The notes: generated by a model from the sequence alone, not told the origin. A DNA stretch of 39,164 nt from JAAZAI01 sp050942875 (GCA_050942875.1 JBMNOD010000030.1:1-39164), one strand, 5' to 3'. Shown: positions 16,292 to 25,842, numbered from the stretch's first letter. Translations and numbers: made by a program.

Positions 16292-19200
16292 ATGATCAAG
16301 TTCATCGCATCCATTTTCGGCACCAAGCACACGCGCGACATCAAGCGGCTTCGTCCGCTCGTCGCGGAAATCAATCGCTTCGACGAGGCGTTCAAGGCGC
16401 TTTCGGACGAGGAAATTCGCGCGAAGACCGTCGAGTTCCGCGAACGCCTCAATGGCGGGCAAACGCTCGACGACATCCTCTGCGAGGCCTTCGCCGTCGT
16501 GAAAAACGCCTGCCGTCGCATGGTCGGGACGGAAATCGAGGTCTGCGGCCACAAGATGATCTGGGACATGGTGCCGTTCGACGTGCAGCTCATGGGCGGC
16601 ATCGTCCTGCACAAGGGCAAGATCGCCGAGATGCAGACGGGCGAAGGCAAGACGCTTGTGGCGACCCTGCCGCTTTATCTGAACGCCCTTGCCGGCAACG
16701 GCGTCCATCTCGTCACCGTCAACGACTACCTCGCCCTGCGCGACTCGCAGTGGATGGGGCAGGTCTTCCGCTGGCTGGGGCTCACGGTGGGCTGCATCCA
16801 GAACACGATGGGGCCGACGGAGCGTCGCGAGCAGTATGCGTGCGACATCACCTACGGCACGAACGCCGAGTTTGGCTTCGACTATCTTCGCGACAACGGC
16901 ATGGCCATGGATTCGCGCGAGCAAGTCCAGCGAGGCCACCACTTCGCCATCATCGACGAGGTGGACTCCATCCTCATCGACGAGGCCCGCACGCCGCTGA
17001 TCATTTCGGGCCCCGCCGCCGTCTCCACGCACCAGTACTCCGAGCTCAACCCCAAGGTCGAGCGCCTCTTCCGGCGTCAGCAGACGCTGGTGTCGAAGCA
17101 CCTGGACGAGGTCAGGAAGGCGGTCGAGGCGGACGACGTTTTCACGGCGCGCAAGCGCATGTACCAGGTCTACCACGGCATGCCCAAGAACAAGGGGTTC
17201 ATGTCGATGCTGGAGGATCCCGCGCTGAGGAAGATCCACGAGGACGTCGAGAGCCTGATGCTCACCGAGATGCACAAGGAGGAGGCGCGCGAGTACCGTG
17301 AGGAGCTCTTCTTCACGATCGACGAACGCACGCGCGAGGCGGCGCTGACCGACAAGGGGTGCGCCGAGCTCAACCCCGCCGATCCGGAGATGTTCGTCGT
17401 CCCCGACATCGTGTCGGCGCTGTCGGCGCTCGAGGGCCTCGGGCTGCCCAAGGAGGAGCGCAACAAGCGGCGCCAGGAGATCCAGGCCCAGTTCGCCGAG
17501 CGCAGCGAGCGCATCCACAACGTCGACCAGCTTCTCAAGGCGTACTGCCTCTACGAGAAGGACACCGACTACGTCGTCATGGACAACAAGGTGCTCATCG
17601 TGGACGAGTTCACCGGGCGCATCCTGCCGGGCCGCCGCTGGTCGGACGGCCTGCACCAGGCCGTCGAGGCGAAGGAGGGCGTGGCGATCGAGCGCGAGAC
17701 GCAGACGCTCGCCACGATCACCATCCAGAACTACTTCCGCATGTACCGCAAGCTCGCCGGCATGACCGGCACGGCCGAGACCGAGGCGAGCGAATTCAAC
17801 GACATCTACAAGCTCGACGTCGTCGTCATCCCCACGAACCGGCCGATCCGCCGCGTCGACGCCAACGACGTGATGTACCGCACGCAGCGCGAGAAGTTCA
17901 AGGCGATCATCGACGACGTCCTCGAACGCCATCGCCGCGGGCAGCCGGTGCTCATCGGCACGGTGGCCGTCGAGACGTCGGAGATCCTCAGCCGCCTCTT
18001 CCGCGAGGCGGGCGTCCCGCACAACGTGCTCAACGCCAAGAACCACGCGCGCGAAGCCGAGATCGTCGCCCTCGCGGGGCAGAAGGGCGCGGTCACCATC
18101 GCCACCAACATGGCCGGCCGCGGCACCGACATCAAGCTCGGGGAGGGCGTGCTCTGGATCGACCGCGACGTGGTGCTTTCCCAGACGCGGCTCGACGACA
18201 AGCCCGAAGGGGCGTCGAAGACGCTGCGCGACCTGCTGGTCGAGAAGCCCTGCGGGCTGCACGTCATCGGCTCCGAGCGCCACGAGTCGCGCCGCATCGA
18301 CCGCCAGCTCCGCGGCCGCTGCGCCCGCCAGGGCGACCCCGGCTCCTCGCGGTTCTACGTGTCGCTCGAAGACAACCTGATGCGCCTCTTCGGCTCCGAC
18401 CGCATCGCCGGCATCATGACGCGCCTCGGCATGCAGGAGGGCGACCCCATCGAGCACCGCTGGCTCAACCGCTCCATCGAGACGGCCCAGCGCCGCGTCG
18501 AGCAGCACAACTTCTCCATCCGCAAGCGCACGCTCGAATACGACGACGTGATGAACAAGCAGCGCGAGGTGGTCTACACCTTCCGCTCCGGCGTCCTCGG
18601 CAATCCCGACGTGCACGGCTACGTGCTTGACGTGATGCACGACCTGGTGCTGACCCAGGCCGAGGGCTTCATGACCTCCGAGCGCGACGCCAGCCCCGCG
18701 GATTTCGCCGACTGGCTCCTGGGGGTCTTCCCCATCGCCGTGTCCGAAGCCGACCTCAAGCCGTTCGCCGGCAAGCCCGAGGAGGCGGCCGAGTTCGTCT
18801 ACCAGCAGGTCGAGGAATCCTACGAGCTGAAGTGCTCGATGGAAAACCCCGAGATGCTCGCGAACATGGAGCGCTACGTTTTGCTCCATTGCATCGACAC
18901 CGAGTGGCAGCAGTACCTGCGCTCGATGGACGAGCTGCGCGACGCCGTGCGCCTGCGCGCCTACGGCCAGCGCGATCCGCTCGTCGAGTACAAGCGCGAG
19001 GCGTTCTCCCTCTTCGAGGATCTCATGTCGCGCATCAAGCTCTCGATTTGCACGGGCGTCTTCCGCTCCTCGACGTCGCTCGAGTCGATGCAGAACTTCA
19101 TGGCCCTGGCGCGCCGCCCCCGCCGCGTGCAGGCGACGCACGCCGGCGCCGGCGTCTCCGTGCTGGCGGCGAAGCCCGCCGCGAGCCCCCAGCAGGCGCA

Positions 19201-19366
19201 GCAGGACGCCGATGCGTTCGACAAGGCGCTCCAGCGCGCCGAAGCCGCCGCCGCGAGCCAGGGCGGCTCGGCCCAGCCGATCGAGCGCGCCTCGCCCAAG
19301 GTCGGCCGCAACGACCCGTGCCCCTGCGGCTCCGGCAAGAAGTACAAGAAGTGTTGCGGGGAGTAG
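16292..19366 (+). CDS. secA: Protein translocase ATPase SecA
   Basis: A 1024-aa motor ATPase that drives Sec-dependent export through SecYEG, the route the many signal-peptide proteins here would use. Visible motifs: Walker A MQTGEGKTLVATLPLYLNAL near residue 115, DEVDSILIDEARTPLIISG (Walker B and the SecA signature), TNMAGRGTDIKLG, and RQLRGRCARQGDPGSS. The zinc-binding SEC-C tail CPCGSGKKYKKCC closes the protein. I chose the ATG at 16292 (MIKFIASIFGTKHTRDIKRL), which matches usual SecA starts; an in-frame GTG 30 bases upstream adds non-conserved residues. The stop TAG is the first unit of a CTAGCGG array. Confidence 0.97.
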   Translation: MIKFIASIFGTKHTRDIKRLRPLVAEINRFDEAFKALSDEEIRAKTVEFRERLNGGQTLDDILCEAFAVVKNACRRMVGTEIEVCGHKMIWDMVPFDVQLMGGIVLHKGKIAEMQTGEGKTLVATLPLYLNALAGNGVHLVTVNDYLALRDSQWMGQVFRWLGLTVGCIQNTMGPTERREQYACDITYGTNAEFGFDYLRDNGMAMDSREQVQRGHHFAIIDEVDSILIDEARTPLIISGPAAVSTHQYSELNPKVERLFRRQQTLVSKHLDEVRKAVEADDVFTARKRMYQVYHGMPKNKGFMSMLEDPALRKIHEDVESLMLTEMHKEEAREYREELFFTIDERTREAALTDKGCAELNPADPEMFVVPDIVSALSALEGLGLPKEERNKRRQEIQAQFAERSERIHNVDQLLKAYCLYEKDTDYVVMDNKVLIVDEFTGRILPGRRWSDGLHQAVEAKEGVAIERETQTLATITIQNYFRMYRKLAGMTGTAETEASEFNDIYKLDVVVIPTNRPIRRVDANDVMYRTQREKFKAIIDDVLERHRRGQPVLIGTVAVETSEILSRLFREAGVPHNVLNAKNHAREAEIVALAGQKGAVTIATNMAGRGTDIKLGEGVLWIDRDVVLSQTRLDDKPEGASKTLRDLLVEKPCGLHVIGSERHESRRIDRQLRGRCARQGDPGSSRFYVSLEDNLMRLFGSDRIAGIMTRLGMQEGDPIEHRWLNRSIETAQRRVEQHNFSIRKRTLEYDDVMNKQREVVYTFRSGVLGNPDVHGYVLDVMHDLVLTQAEGFMTSERDASPADFADWLLGVFPIAVSEADLKPFAGKPEEAAEFVYQQVEESYELKCSMENPEMLANMERYVLLHCIDTEWQQYLRSMDELRDAVRLRAYGQRDPLVEYKREAFSLFEDLMSRIKLSICTGVFRSSTSLESMQNFMALARRPRRVQATHAGAGVSVLAAKPAASPQQAQQDADAFDKALQRAEAAAASQGGSAQPIERASPKVGRNDPCPCGSGKKYKKCCGE

Positions 19367-19615
19367 CGGCTAGCGGCTAGTAAGTCCAAGGTCCAAAGTC
19401 CAAGGTCCAAGGTCTGCCGTCGGCAACTTTGTCGAGAGCTTTGTCGCAAAACTTTGTCGATGAGAAGCGGCTAGCGGCTAGTAAGTCCAAAGTCCAAGGT
19501 CCAAGGTCCAAAGTCCAAGGTCCAAAGTCCAAGGTCCAAAGTCCAAGGTCCAAAGTCCAAGGTCCAAAGTCTAAAGTCCAAGGTCTTGCGAATTACGGAT
19601 TGCGAACATCAAGAA
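19364..19615. repeat. Heptamer arrays between secA and the type III R-M genes
   Basis: From the secA stop codon: CTAGCGG units, AAGTCC/TCCAAGG heptamers (about 19382-19413), three CTTTGTCG modules (about 19428-19458), CTAGCGG again, then a long TCCAAAG/TCCAAGG array (about 19483-19585). It ends in looser units (ATTACGG, ATTGCGA) that reach to within about 15 bases of the res start codon. No gene is supported. Confidence 0.85.
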
Positions 19616-19621
19616 CCTTCC

Positions 19622-22573
19622 ATGTTTTACTCGATCATCCAGGAAAAATGCCGCCAGTGGCTGGCTCTGCCGGAGTGCCCGGTCACTCCGGTCCTCCAGT
19701 ACATCCGCCAGCGCGGCGCCCTGCGCGAAACGCAGATCGCGGCCATCGAGACCTATCTCTACCTCAAGATTGCCGGCCGGGGGCGGCCGCTGGCCTGGCT
19801 GTTCGCCGAGGGTTTCTTCAATCAGCCCGTGGACTTCAGCCGCGCCCGGATGAGCCAGGTCGCCCGCGAGCGCTTCGAGGCGGATCCCGCGGCGCTTGCG
19901 CTCTTCCAGCTTTGCGAGTCCATCGACGGGCAGTCGAAGGGCCGGCGGACAAACGCGTTGGCGGAAACCTTCGAGCGCCACTTGACCGAGCATCCCGCCG
20001 ATCGCTCGTTCACCGACGCCTTTGACGAAATCTTCTACAACGCCAGCTACCCCGACTACCTCTTCTCCCTGCCCATGGGCGCCGGCAAGACCTTCCTCAT
20101 GGCCGCCTTCATCTATCTGGACCTCCATTTCGCGGTCAACGAGCCTGACAACCCCGCCTTTGCCCGCAACTTCATCGTCCTCGCCCCGTCCGGCCTGAAG
20201 AGCTCGATCGTCCCAAGCCTGCGGACCATCGAGCACTTCGATCCCACCTGGGTTCTTCCCGAGCCGGCCGCCTCCGACATGCGCAAGCTCGTCAAGTTCG
20301 AGGTTCTCGACCAGCCGAAGACCGCGAAGAAGAGCAACCGCGCCCGCAATCCCAACGCGCAGAAGGTCGCCGCCCACCAACCCTTCGAGGACCTGACGGG
20401 ACTCGTCCTCGTCGTCAACGCGGAGAAAGTGATTCTCGACCGCGTGGAACTCGACGACAATCTCCAGCTCATCGAGCGCAACGAGGAGGAGAAGGAACGC
20501 TTCGCCAACGAGCTGCGCCACCTCATCGGCACGATACCCCGGATGCAGATCTTCATCGACGAGGTCCAGCGCGCCGCGCGCGGCGACATCAAGCTCCGCG
20601 CCGTTGTCAACGGGTGGTGCCGCGCCGGCCAGCAGAACACCGTCCTCGGCTTCTCCGGCACGCCCTACCACAGCGCGCCGCGCTTGATCGAGGTCGGCCC
20701 CGTCAAAATCCGCTCCGCCACCATCGCCAACACCGTTTACTACTACCCGCTGGCCACCGCCGTTGCCGATTTCCTGAAGAAACCCCGCCTCGAGGTCGCC
20801 TCCGGCCTCAAGCCCATCGAGATCGTCCGCACCGGCGTCCAGCGCTTCCTGCGCGACTATGGCGCGAAGACCTACGCAAACGGCGCCTGCGCCAAGCTGG
20901 CCGTCTACTGCGGCACGATCGCCCGGCTCGAGGAGGAGATCCACCCGATGCTGGTCGGCGAGCTCGGCATCCCGCCGGAGCGCATCCTCCGCTACCACCA
21001 GGGCAACAGGACGCACCGCGCACCGCCCAATGCCGCCGCCGACTTCGCCCTGCTTGACGATCCCGCGTCCCGGCGCCAAATCATCCTGCTCGTCCAGATC
21101 GGCAAGGAGGGCTGGGATTGCCGCAGCCTCACCGGCGTCATCCTCTCGCAGGAGGGCGACTGCCCCCGCAACATGGTGCTCCAGACCTCCTGCCGCTGCC
21201 TGCGCCAGGTCGATGGAGGCCCCGGCGAAACCGCTCTGATCCTGCTCAACGAGGCCAATGCCGCCATCCTCGACCGCCAGCTCGGCGAGGAGCAGAACAC
21301 CAGCATCGCCGAGCTCAACGCCATCCAAGCCGCCGGGGACGAGCCCCTGGTTGCGCAGGTCTCCCGCATGGAGCATCTCAAGCTCCCGCCCGTGGACTTC
21401 TACCAGCTCCGCATCCGATACGACGTGCAGCAGCTCGAAACCGCCCCCGACACCCCCGCCAGGCTCGCCGCGCTCAATCCCGACACCCCTGCCTTCAGAA
21501 CCCGGGCCACCATCACCACCCGCTACCTTGACGAGCGCCACGCCGCCGCCGCCGGCGCCCTCTCCGTCAACCGCGAGACGGCCACCGTCTATGATCAGTA
21601 CGGCGGCTTGGCCTCCTTCCCCGCCTGGCTCAACGACATCGTCCACGAGGGCCTCGGCACGCCCCGCGCCGCCGATCTGCGCCCGTACCACGATGTTCTC
21701 CGCGACCTGTTCCACCGCGTCACCTACATCCACGGGGGACTCCGGCGCTACAACACCCTCTACGACCAGTGCCAGGTGCGTTCCGAAGTCCGCATGGCCT
21801 TCCGCGTCCGCCGCCAGCTGCTGACGACCGAGGAGGTCGTCCGCGAGAATGCCGCGCTGCTCCTCGTCGACAAGCTCCATGCCATCCCCGAACATTCCGC
21901 GCTCTGGCCCAAGCAGGAAAAACGCAACGACATTCTCCGCATGGATGCCGACCCCGCCGCCGCCGCCCGCGCCGATCCCGCCCTCATCGAGCGGAAGAAG
22001 GCCGAGTTTCGCCAGACCGCCGAGGACTTCAACAATCCCGAGCTCGCCGACATGTGGATTCGCGATCTGCTTGAATCCGAAGCCCGCCGCGCCGAGGCCG
22101 CCGCCGACCGGGACCGCACCCTCCACTACCTCCCCTACGACTTCCGCCAGAGCGACTTCGAGCGCAAGTTCCTCGAGGGGGCGCTCGCCCTCGCGGAAAT
22201 CAGGACCGCCGGTCTCGAGCTGTACTACAACGGCGACCGCGCCCTCACCTCCTTCAAGATCGACTGCTACGCCCGCATCGGCGGCGGCTGGCGGCGCGTC
22301 GGCTTCTACACCCCCGACTTCCTCCTCATCCGCCGCGACGCCTCCCGCGACATCCGCCAGATCCTGATCCTCGAGACCAAGGGCAGAGGCTACGCCGGCG
22401 AATCCGGTTTCGTCGCCCGCCGCCACTTCATGGAGAACGAATTCATCCGCCTCAACAACGAGAAGTTCGGCTACAGGCGTTTCGACTACCTTCTCCTTTT
22501 CGACGACAGCGATCTTGCGAGCAACCTGGAGCAGCTTGCCGACAGGATCAGAACCTTTTTCACGGAGGCGTGA
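19622..22573 (+). CDS. res: Type III restriction enzyme, Res subunit
   Basis: A 983-aa ATP-dependent restriction subunit. After an N-terminal region of about 145 aa, an SF2 helicase core shows Walker A PMGAGKTFLMAAF (151-157), a DEVQ Walker B variant (FIDEVQ, from residue 312), motif III GFSGTP (343-348), and in lobe two QIGKEGWDCRSLTGVILSQ and QTSCRCLRQ (motif VI). The C-terminus carries a PD-(D/E)xK nuclease: YTPDFLLI, then ILETKGRGY. Type III Res acts with a Mod dimer and cuts after communication between two unmethylated sites. It precedes mod, the reverse of the EcoP1I/EcoP15I order. The ATG at 19622 is chosen because MFYSIIQEK is the first codon outside the repeat-derived sequence. The Shine-Dalgarno is weak. 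Confidence 0.92.
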   Translation: MFYSIIQEKCRQWLALPECPVTPVLQYIRQRGALRETQIAAIETYLYLKIAGRGRPLAWLFAEGFFNQPVDFSRARMSQVARERFEADPAALALFQLCESIDGQSKGRRTNALAETFERHLTEHPADRSFTDAFDEIFYNASYPDYLFSLPMGAGKTFLMAAFIYLDLHFAVNEPDNPAFARNFIVLAPSGLKSSIVPSLRTIEHFDPTWVLPEPAASDMRKLVKFEVLDQPKTAKKSNRARNPNAQKVAAHQPFEDLTGLVLVVNAEKVILDRVELDDNLQLIERNEEEKERFANELRHLIGTIPRMQIFIDEVQRAARGDIKLRAVVNGWCRAGQQNTVLGFSGTPYHSAPRLIEVGPVKIRSATIANTVYYYPLATAVADFLKKPRLEVASGLKPIEIVRTGVQRFLRDYGAKTYANGACAKLAVYCGTIARLEEEIHPMLVGELGIPPERILRYHQGNRTHRAPPNAAADFALLDDPASRRQIILLVQIGKEGWDCRSLTGVILSQEGDCPRNMVLQTSCRCLRQVDGGPGETALILLNEANAAILDRQLGEEQNTSIAELNAIQAAGDEPLVAQVSRMEHLKLPPVDFYQLRIRYDVQQLETAPDTPARLAALNPDTPAFRTRATITTRYLDERHAAAAGALSVNRETATVYDQYGGLASFPAWLNDIVHEGLGTPRAADLRPYHDVLRDLFHRVTYIHGGLRRYNTLYDQCQVRSEVRMAFRVRRQLLTTEEVVRENAALLLVDKLHAIPEHSALWPKQEKRNDILRMDADPAAAARADPALIERKKAEFRQTAEDFNNPELADMWIRDLLESEARRAEAAADRDRTLHYLPYDFRQSDFERKFLEGALALAEIRTAGLELYYNGDRALTSFKIDCYARIGGGWRRVGFYTPDFLLIRRDASRDIRQILILETKGRGYAGESGFVARRHFMENEFIRLNNEKFGYRRFDYLLLFDDSDLASNLEQLADRIRTFFTEA

Positions 22574-22576
22574 CCC

Positions 22577-24622
22577 ATGCCTATTTCCTACGTACCCTAC
22601 TTTCCGCAGTCCATCGAGGGCCAGGCCCTGCTGGCCAACTTCACCCGCACCCGCCGCGTCCTCAACTACCGCGACAACGACGCCGTTCTGCGCCGCATCG
22701 TCCGCGGCATGCCCCGCTACGAGCTCGACACCCTCGAGACCGTCGGCGCGCCCGTCTCCGACGAGGCCGACCTCGTCATCCGCGGCGAATGCCTCTCCGC
22801 CTGCGCCCACCTCGCCGCCCGCGGCATCAAGGTCGATCTCGTTTACATCGACCCGCCCTTCGACTCCGGCGCCGACTACGCCAAGCGCATCTACATCCGC
22901 CGCAACCCGAAGGTTGCCGCCGCCATCGCCCGCGCCGAGGAGGAACTTCCCGACGAGGAGCTCCGCTCCTTCGAGGAGAAGATGTACGGCGACATCTGGA
23001 CCAAGGAGGACTACCTCAACTGGATGTACGAGAACCTCATGGCCATCAAGACCGTCATGTCCGACAACGCCTCCATCTACGTCCACCTCGACTGGCATAT
23101 CGGCCACTACGTCAAGGTGCTCATGGACGAGGTGTTCGGGGAAGACTGCTTCCAGAACGAGATTGTCTGGAAATGCACAACCGCCCATAGTGACGCGGAG
23201 TTCTACGGTCACAATTTCAACACGATCTATTTCTATACCCGTTCGCTAACGCCGCACTTCAATGAAGTCCTGCAAGCCTACGATGACGAATACCTTGCCA
23301 GGTTCAAGAACAAGGATCCCGATGGCCGCCTATGGGAAGGTGGAAACTTGACCGCCAAAGGCTTGAAGGGGGCGGGATACGATTATGAATATCGAGGGTG
23401 CCGCTCTTTGTGGCGGTGTCCGATTGAAACCATGCAAAGGCTGGATGAAGAGGGACGTTTGCATTTCACAAGAACAGGGGGCATTCGTCTCAAGGTGTAC
23501 AAGGATGAACTTAAGGGCATGCCTTGCCAAGCCTTGTGGACAGATATCAATCCAGTCAATTCACAGGCCGCCGAGCGTACAGATTATGCCACCCAGAAGC
23601 CCGAAGCCCTGCTTGAGCGCATCATTTCCGCCTCCTCGGACGAGGGCATGCTGGTGGCCGACTTCTTCGGCGGCAGTGGCGTGACCGCCGCCGTGGCGCA
23701 CCGCCTCGGGCGCCGCTTCATCCATGCGGATGTCGGCCTCAACTCGATCCAGACCGCTCGCGATCGGCTGCAGGCCGCAGGCGCCGCCTTCACCGTCCTC
23801 GATGTCAGGGACGGCGTCTCCCTCTTCCGCAACCCCGTCCAGACGATGGACAAGCTGCGCTCCCTCGTCACCGGTCTCCGTCTTGACGAGGCCGAGCTCG
23901 GCTCCTTCTGGGCCGGCGCGTTCAACGACAGCCGCCTCGGCCTCGTTCCCGTCTATCTCCCCAACCTCCTCGACCACGCCTCCCGGGTTCTCGACATTCC
24001 CCTCGTCAACCAGATCGTCAACGTCGAGATGCCCGACCTTCCCGAGAAGGTCAGGAAGGTCGTCGTCTACTACATTGACATCGACGACCGCGACGCCATA
24101 GACGAATTCATCAGGGATCACGCCACTCCCGACTGCGCCGTCGAGCTCCGCGACCTCAAGGATCTCCTCGCCGAGATTGTCCTTGCCGACGACGCCACGC
24201 TGACCGTCAGGCCGGACAACACCATCGTTTTCGACGCCTTCCACAGCGACCGCATCATGCAGAAGATCGCCGCCTACAACGAGCGCCACGGTTTCAACCG
24301 CTATCCCGACGGCGAGCTGTTTGACGAGGACAACCAGCCTCCCGAGCCGCGGCCCGTGAAGGGCTTCAAGCCCATCGAGATCAGCGACGAGGGGCTGGAG
24401 CTGGTCGAATGGGTCAGCGCCGACTGCACCGCGGCCGACGGCCCCTGGCACAGCGATGCCGAGATCAAGATCGACAAGCGCGGCTTCATCGTCCGCGACG
24501 GACAGAAGACGAAGGATTTCTGGGACGCCACGCTTCCCTGTCCCCGCGAACCCCTGCGTGTCAAGATCCGCTCCATCGCCGGCGACGAGACGATCTTCGC
24601 GCTGCCCGCTGTCAGCGGCTAG
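22577..24622 (+). CDS. mod: Type III DNA adenine methyltransferase, Mod subunit
   Basis: A 681-aa N6-adenine methyltransferase that both modifies DNA and gives target specificity to Res. The catalytic motif YIDPPFDSGADYAKR (DPPF at 92-95) precedes the SAM-binding motif FFGGSGVTAAVAHRLGRRF (364-368), the beta-group order. The region between (about 200-335) is the target-recognition domain. Residues 400-681 form a long C-terminal part. The start lies 3 bases after the res stop, with GGAGG inside res as ribosome-binding site, so the two are coupled. The target-recognition segment (about 23168-23597) has clearly lower G+C than the rest of the gene. The final SG codons and TAG stop are repeat-derived. 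Confidence 0.93.
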   Translation: MPISYVPYFPQSIEGQALLANFTRTRRVLNYRDNDAVLRRIVRGMPRYELDTLETVGAPVSDEADLVIRGECLSACAHLAARGIKVDLVYIDPPFDSGADYAKRIYIRRNPKVAAAIARAEEELPDEELRSFEEKMYGDIWTKEDYLNWMYENLMAIKTVMSDNASIYVHLDWHIGHYVKVLMDEVFGEDCFQNEIVWKCTTAHSDAEFYGHNFNTIYFYTRSLTPHFNEVLQAYDDEYLARFKNKDPDGRLWEGGNLTAKGLKGAGYDYEYRGCRSLWRCPIETMQRLDEEGRLHFTRTGGIRLKVYKDELKGMPCQALWTDINPVNSQAAERTDYATQKPEALLERIISASSDEGMLVADFFGGSGVTAAVAHRLGRRFIHADVGLNSIQTARDRLQAAGAAFTVLDVRDGVSLFRNPVQTMDKLRSLVTGLRLDEAELGSFWAGAFNDSRLGLVPVYLPNLLDHASRVLDIPLVNQIVNVEMPDLPEKVRKVVVYYIDIDDRDAIDEFIRDHATPDCAVELRDLKDLLAEIVLADDATLTVRPDNTIVFDAFHSDRIMQKIAAYNERHGFNRYPDGELFDEDNQPPEPRPVKGFKPIEISDEGLELVEWVSADCTAADGPWHSDAEIKIDKRGFIVRDGQKTKDFWDATLPCPREPLRVKIRSIAGDETIFALPAVSG

Positions 24623-25240
24623 GGGCTAGTCGCAACTTTGTCGCGATCTTTGTCGTGAACTTTGTCGAGTTCAGCGGCTAGCGGCTAGCGGCTAGGGGCT
24701 AGCGGCTAGGGAGCCGGAGGGCAGCTTTGTCGTGAACTTTGTCGTGAACTTTGTCGAGTTCAGCGGCTAGCGGCTAGCGGCTAGCGGCTAGGGAGCCGGA
24801 GGGCAGCTTTGTCGTGAACTTTGTCGGAGAGAGCGGCTAGCGGCTAGGGGCTAGCGGCTAGGGAGCCGGAGGGCAGCTTTGTCGTGAACTTTGTCGGAGA
24901 GAGCGGCTAGCGGCTAGGGGCTAGCGGCTAGGGAGCCGAAGGGCAGCTTTGTCGTGAACTTTGTCGGAGAGAGCGGCTAGCGGCTAGCGGCTAGGGAGCC
25001 GAAGGGCAGCTTTGTCGTGAACTTTGTCGAGTTCAGCGGCTAGCGGCTAGGGGCTAGCGGCTAGGGAGCCGGAGGGCAGCTTTGTCGTGAACTTTGTCGG
25101 AGAGAGCGGCTAGGGGCTAGCGGCTAGGGGCTAGTGCCGAAGGGCGGCTTTGTCGAGAGCTTTTCGTGAACTTTGTCGAGTTGAGCGGCTAGCGGCTAGG
25201 GAGCCGAAGGGAGCTTTGTCGTGAACCTTGTCGAAAAACT
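24615..25240. repeat. 70-bp composite tandem array with nested 7- and 12-bp units
   Basis: Each unit is four or so CTAGCGG/CTAGGGG heptamers, then GGGAGCCGGAGGGCAGC, then TTTGTCGTGAAC dodecamers ending TTTGTCG and a GAGTTC or GAGAGA joint. The GGGAGCCG anchor starts at 24709, 24791, 24861, 24931, 24994, 25064 and 25199. Spacings are 82, 70, 70, 63, 70 and 135. The 63 is one heptamer short and the 82 is one dodecamer long. About 19 CTTTGTCG-type modules are present. No gene is supported. Confidence 0.9.
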
Positions 25241-25288
25241 TTTTCGATCCCATGCGTCCAAATGGTCGCGAGAGCGGGATGCGAAGCA

Positions 25289-25608
25289 GGTGGGGCGACG
25301 CCGTCCCGGCTAGCCGCATTCGACCGCTCCGTCCATTTCCCACGCGAGGCCCGCCGCCCCGCTCTCGCCTTCGCCCGCGCTTCGGTTCCCACTCTGCCAC
25401 AACCGGCAAACGGCCGCGCCGAGGACGGCGGGCTCCAGCGCATCGGCCGCTTGTTCGCCCATCGTGGCCGCGTCGCTGGGGACCGCGGTCTCCGCGGGCG
25501 GATGGCAAAGGATACGGTGCGAGTCCAGAGCCTCGCGTTCCCAGGCTGGGGCGCACCGCGCCGATGGCGCAGGCGAGGGGCGGCTCGCCGGGACGGCGTC
25601 GCCCCACC
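25289..25608. repeat. Perfect 22-bp inverted repeat, arms 276 bp apart
   Basis: The arm at 25289-25310 (beginning GGTGGGGCGACG) is the exact reverse complement of 25587-25608 (ending CGTCGCCCCACC). The enclosed 276 bases contain the first copy of a 95-bp direct repeat. This could be the trace of a non-autonomous mobile element, but no transposase or target duplication is visible. Confidence 0.8.
25417..25511. repeat. 95-bp block A, copy 1 (copy 2 at 25884-25978)
   Basis: Begins CGCCGAGGACGGCGGGC and ends GGATGGCAAAGG. The copy at 25884-25978 has the same length with only a few substitutions. Sequences before and after differ, so the block itself is the repeated unit. Confidence 0.85.
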
Positions 25609-25611
25609 TCC

Positions 25612-25680
25612 GAGGCGCACCGCGCTCGGGCGCGGGTAAGTCGTCGCAGGTGGCGAAACGCGGCGGGGGCGCCGCGTCCA
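25612..25680. repeat. 69-bp block B, copy 1 (copy 2 at 26040-26108)
   Basis: Begins GAGGCGCACCGCGC and ends GACGCCGCGTCCA or GGCGCCGCGTCCA. Order A then B is kept in both duplications, with different sequence between: a GC-rich linker in the first and a pair of hairpins in the second. A nearby 11-bp inverted repeat (25671-25681 with 25708-25718, GCCGCGTCCAC) overlaps its end. Confidence 0.8.
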
Positions 25681-25842
25681 CGGAATGCAAACGGCCGCGC
25701 CCTGGAAGTGGACGCGGCGTCCTCGCCGCGTGTCGTTCCACGCGCCTGGCGCGTGGCAGAGTCCCCACCTCCGAGACGCCGCATCGCCCTGGGAACGCGG
25801 GGCTCCGTACCCGCCCCGGTTCCCACCCCGCCACGCATGCAA

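Noticed and set aside
16211..19141. 976-aa minus-strand ORF
   Set aside because: Antisense shadow of secA; SecA motifs are intact on the plus strand.
19571..23212. 1213-aa minus-strand ORF opposite res and mod
   Set aside because: Antisense shadow caused by high third-position G+C; no domain, and res/mod motifs are complete on the other strand.
24615..25240. CRISPR array
   Set aside because: Units are direct repeats with no unique spacers; the variation is in the number of 7- and 12-bp sub-units, and no cas gene is nearby.
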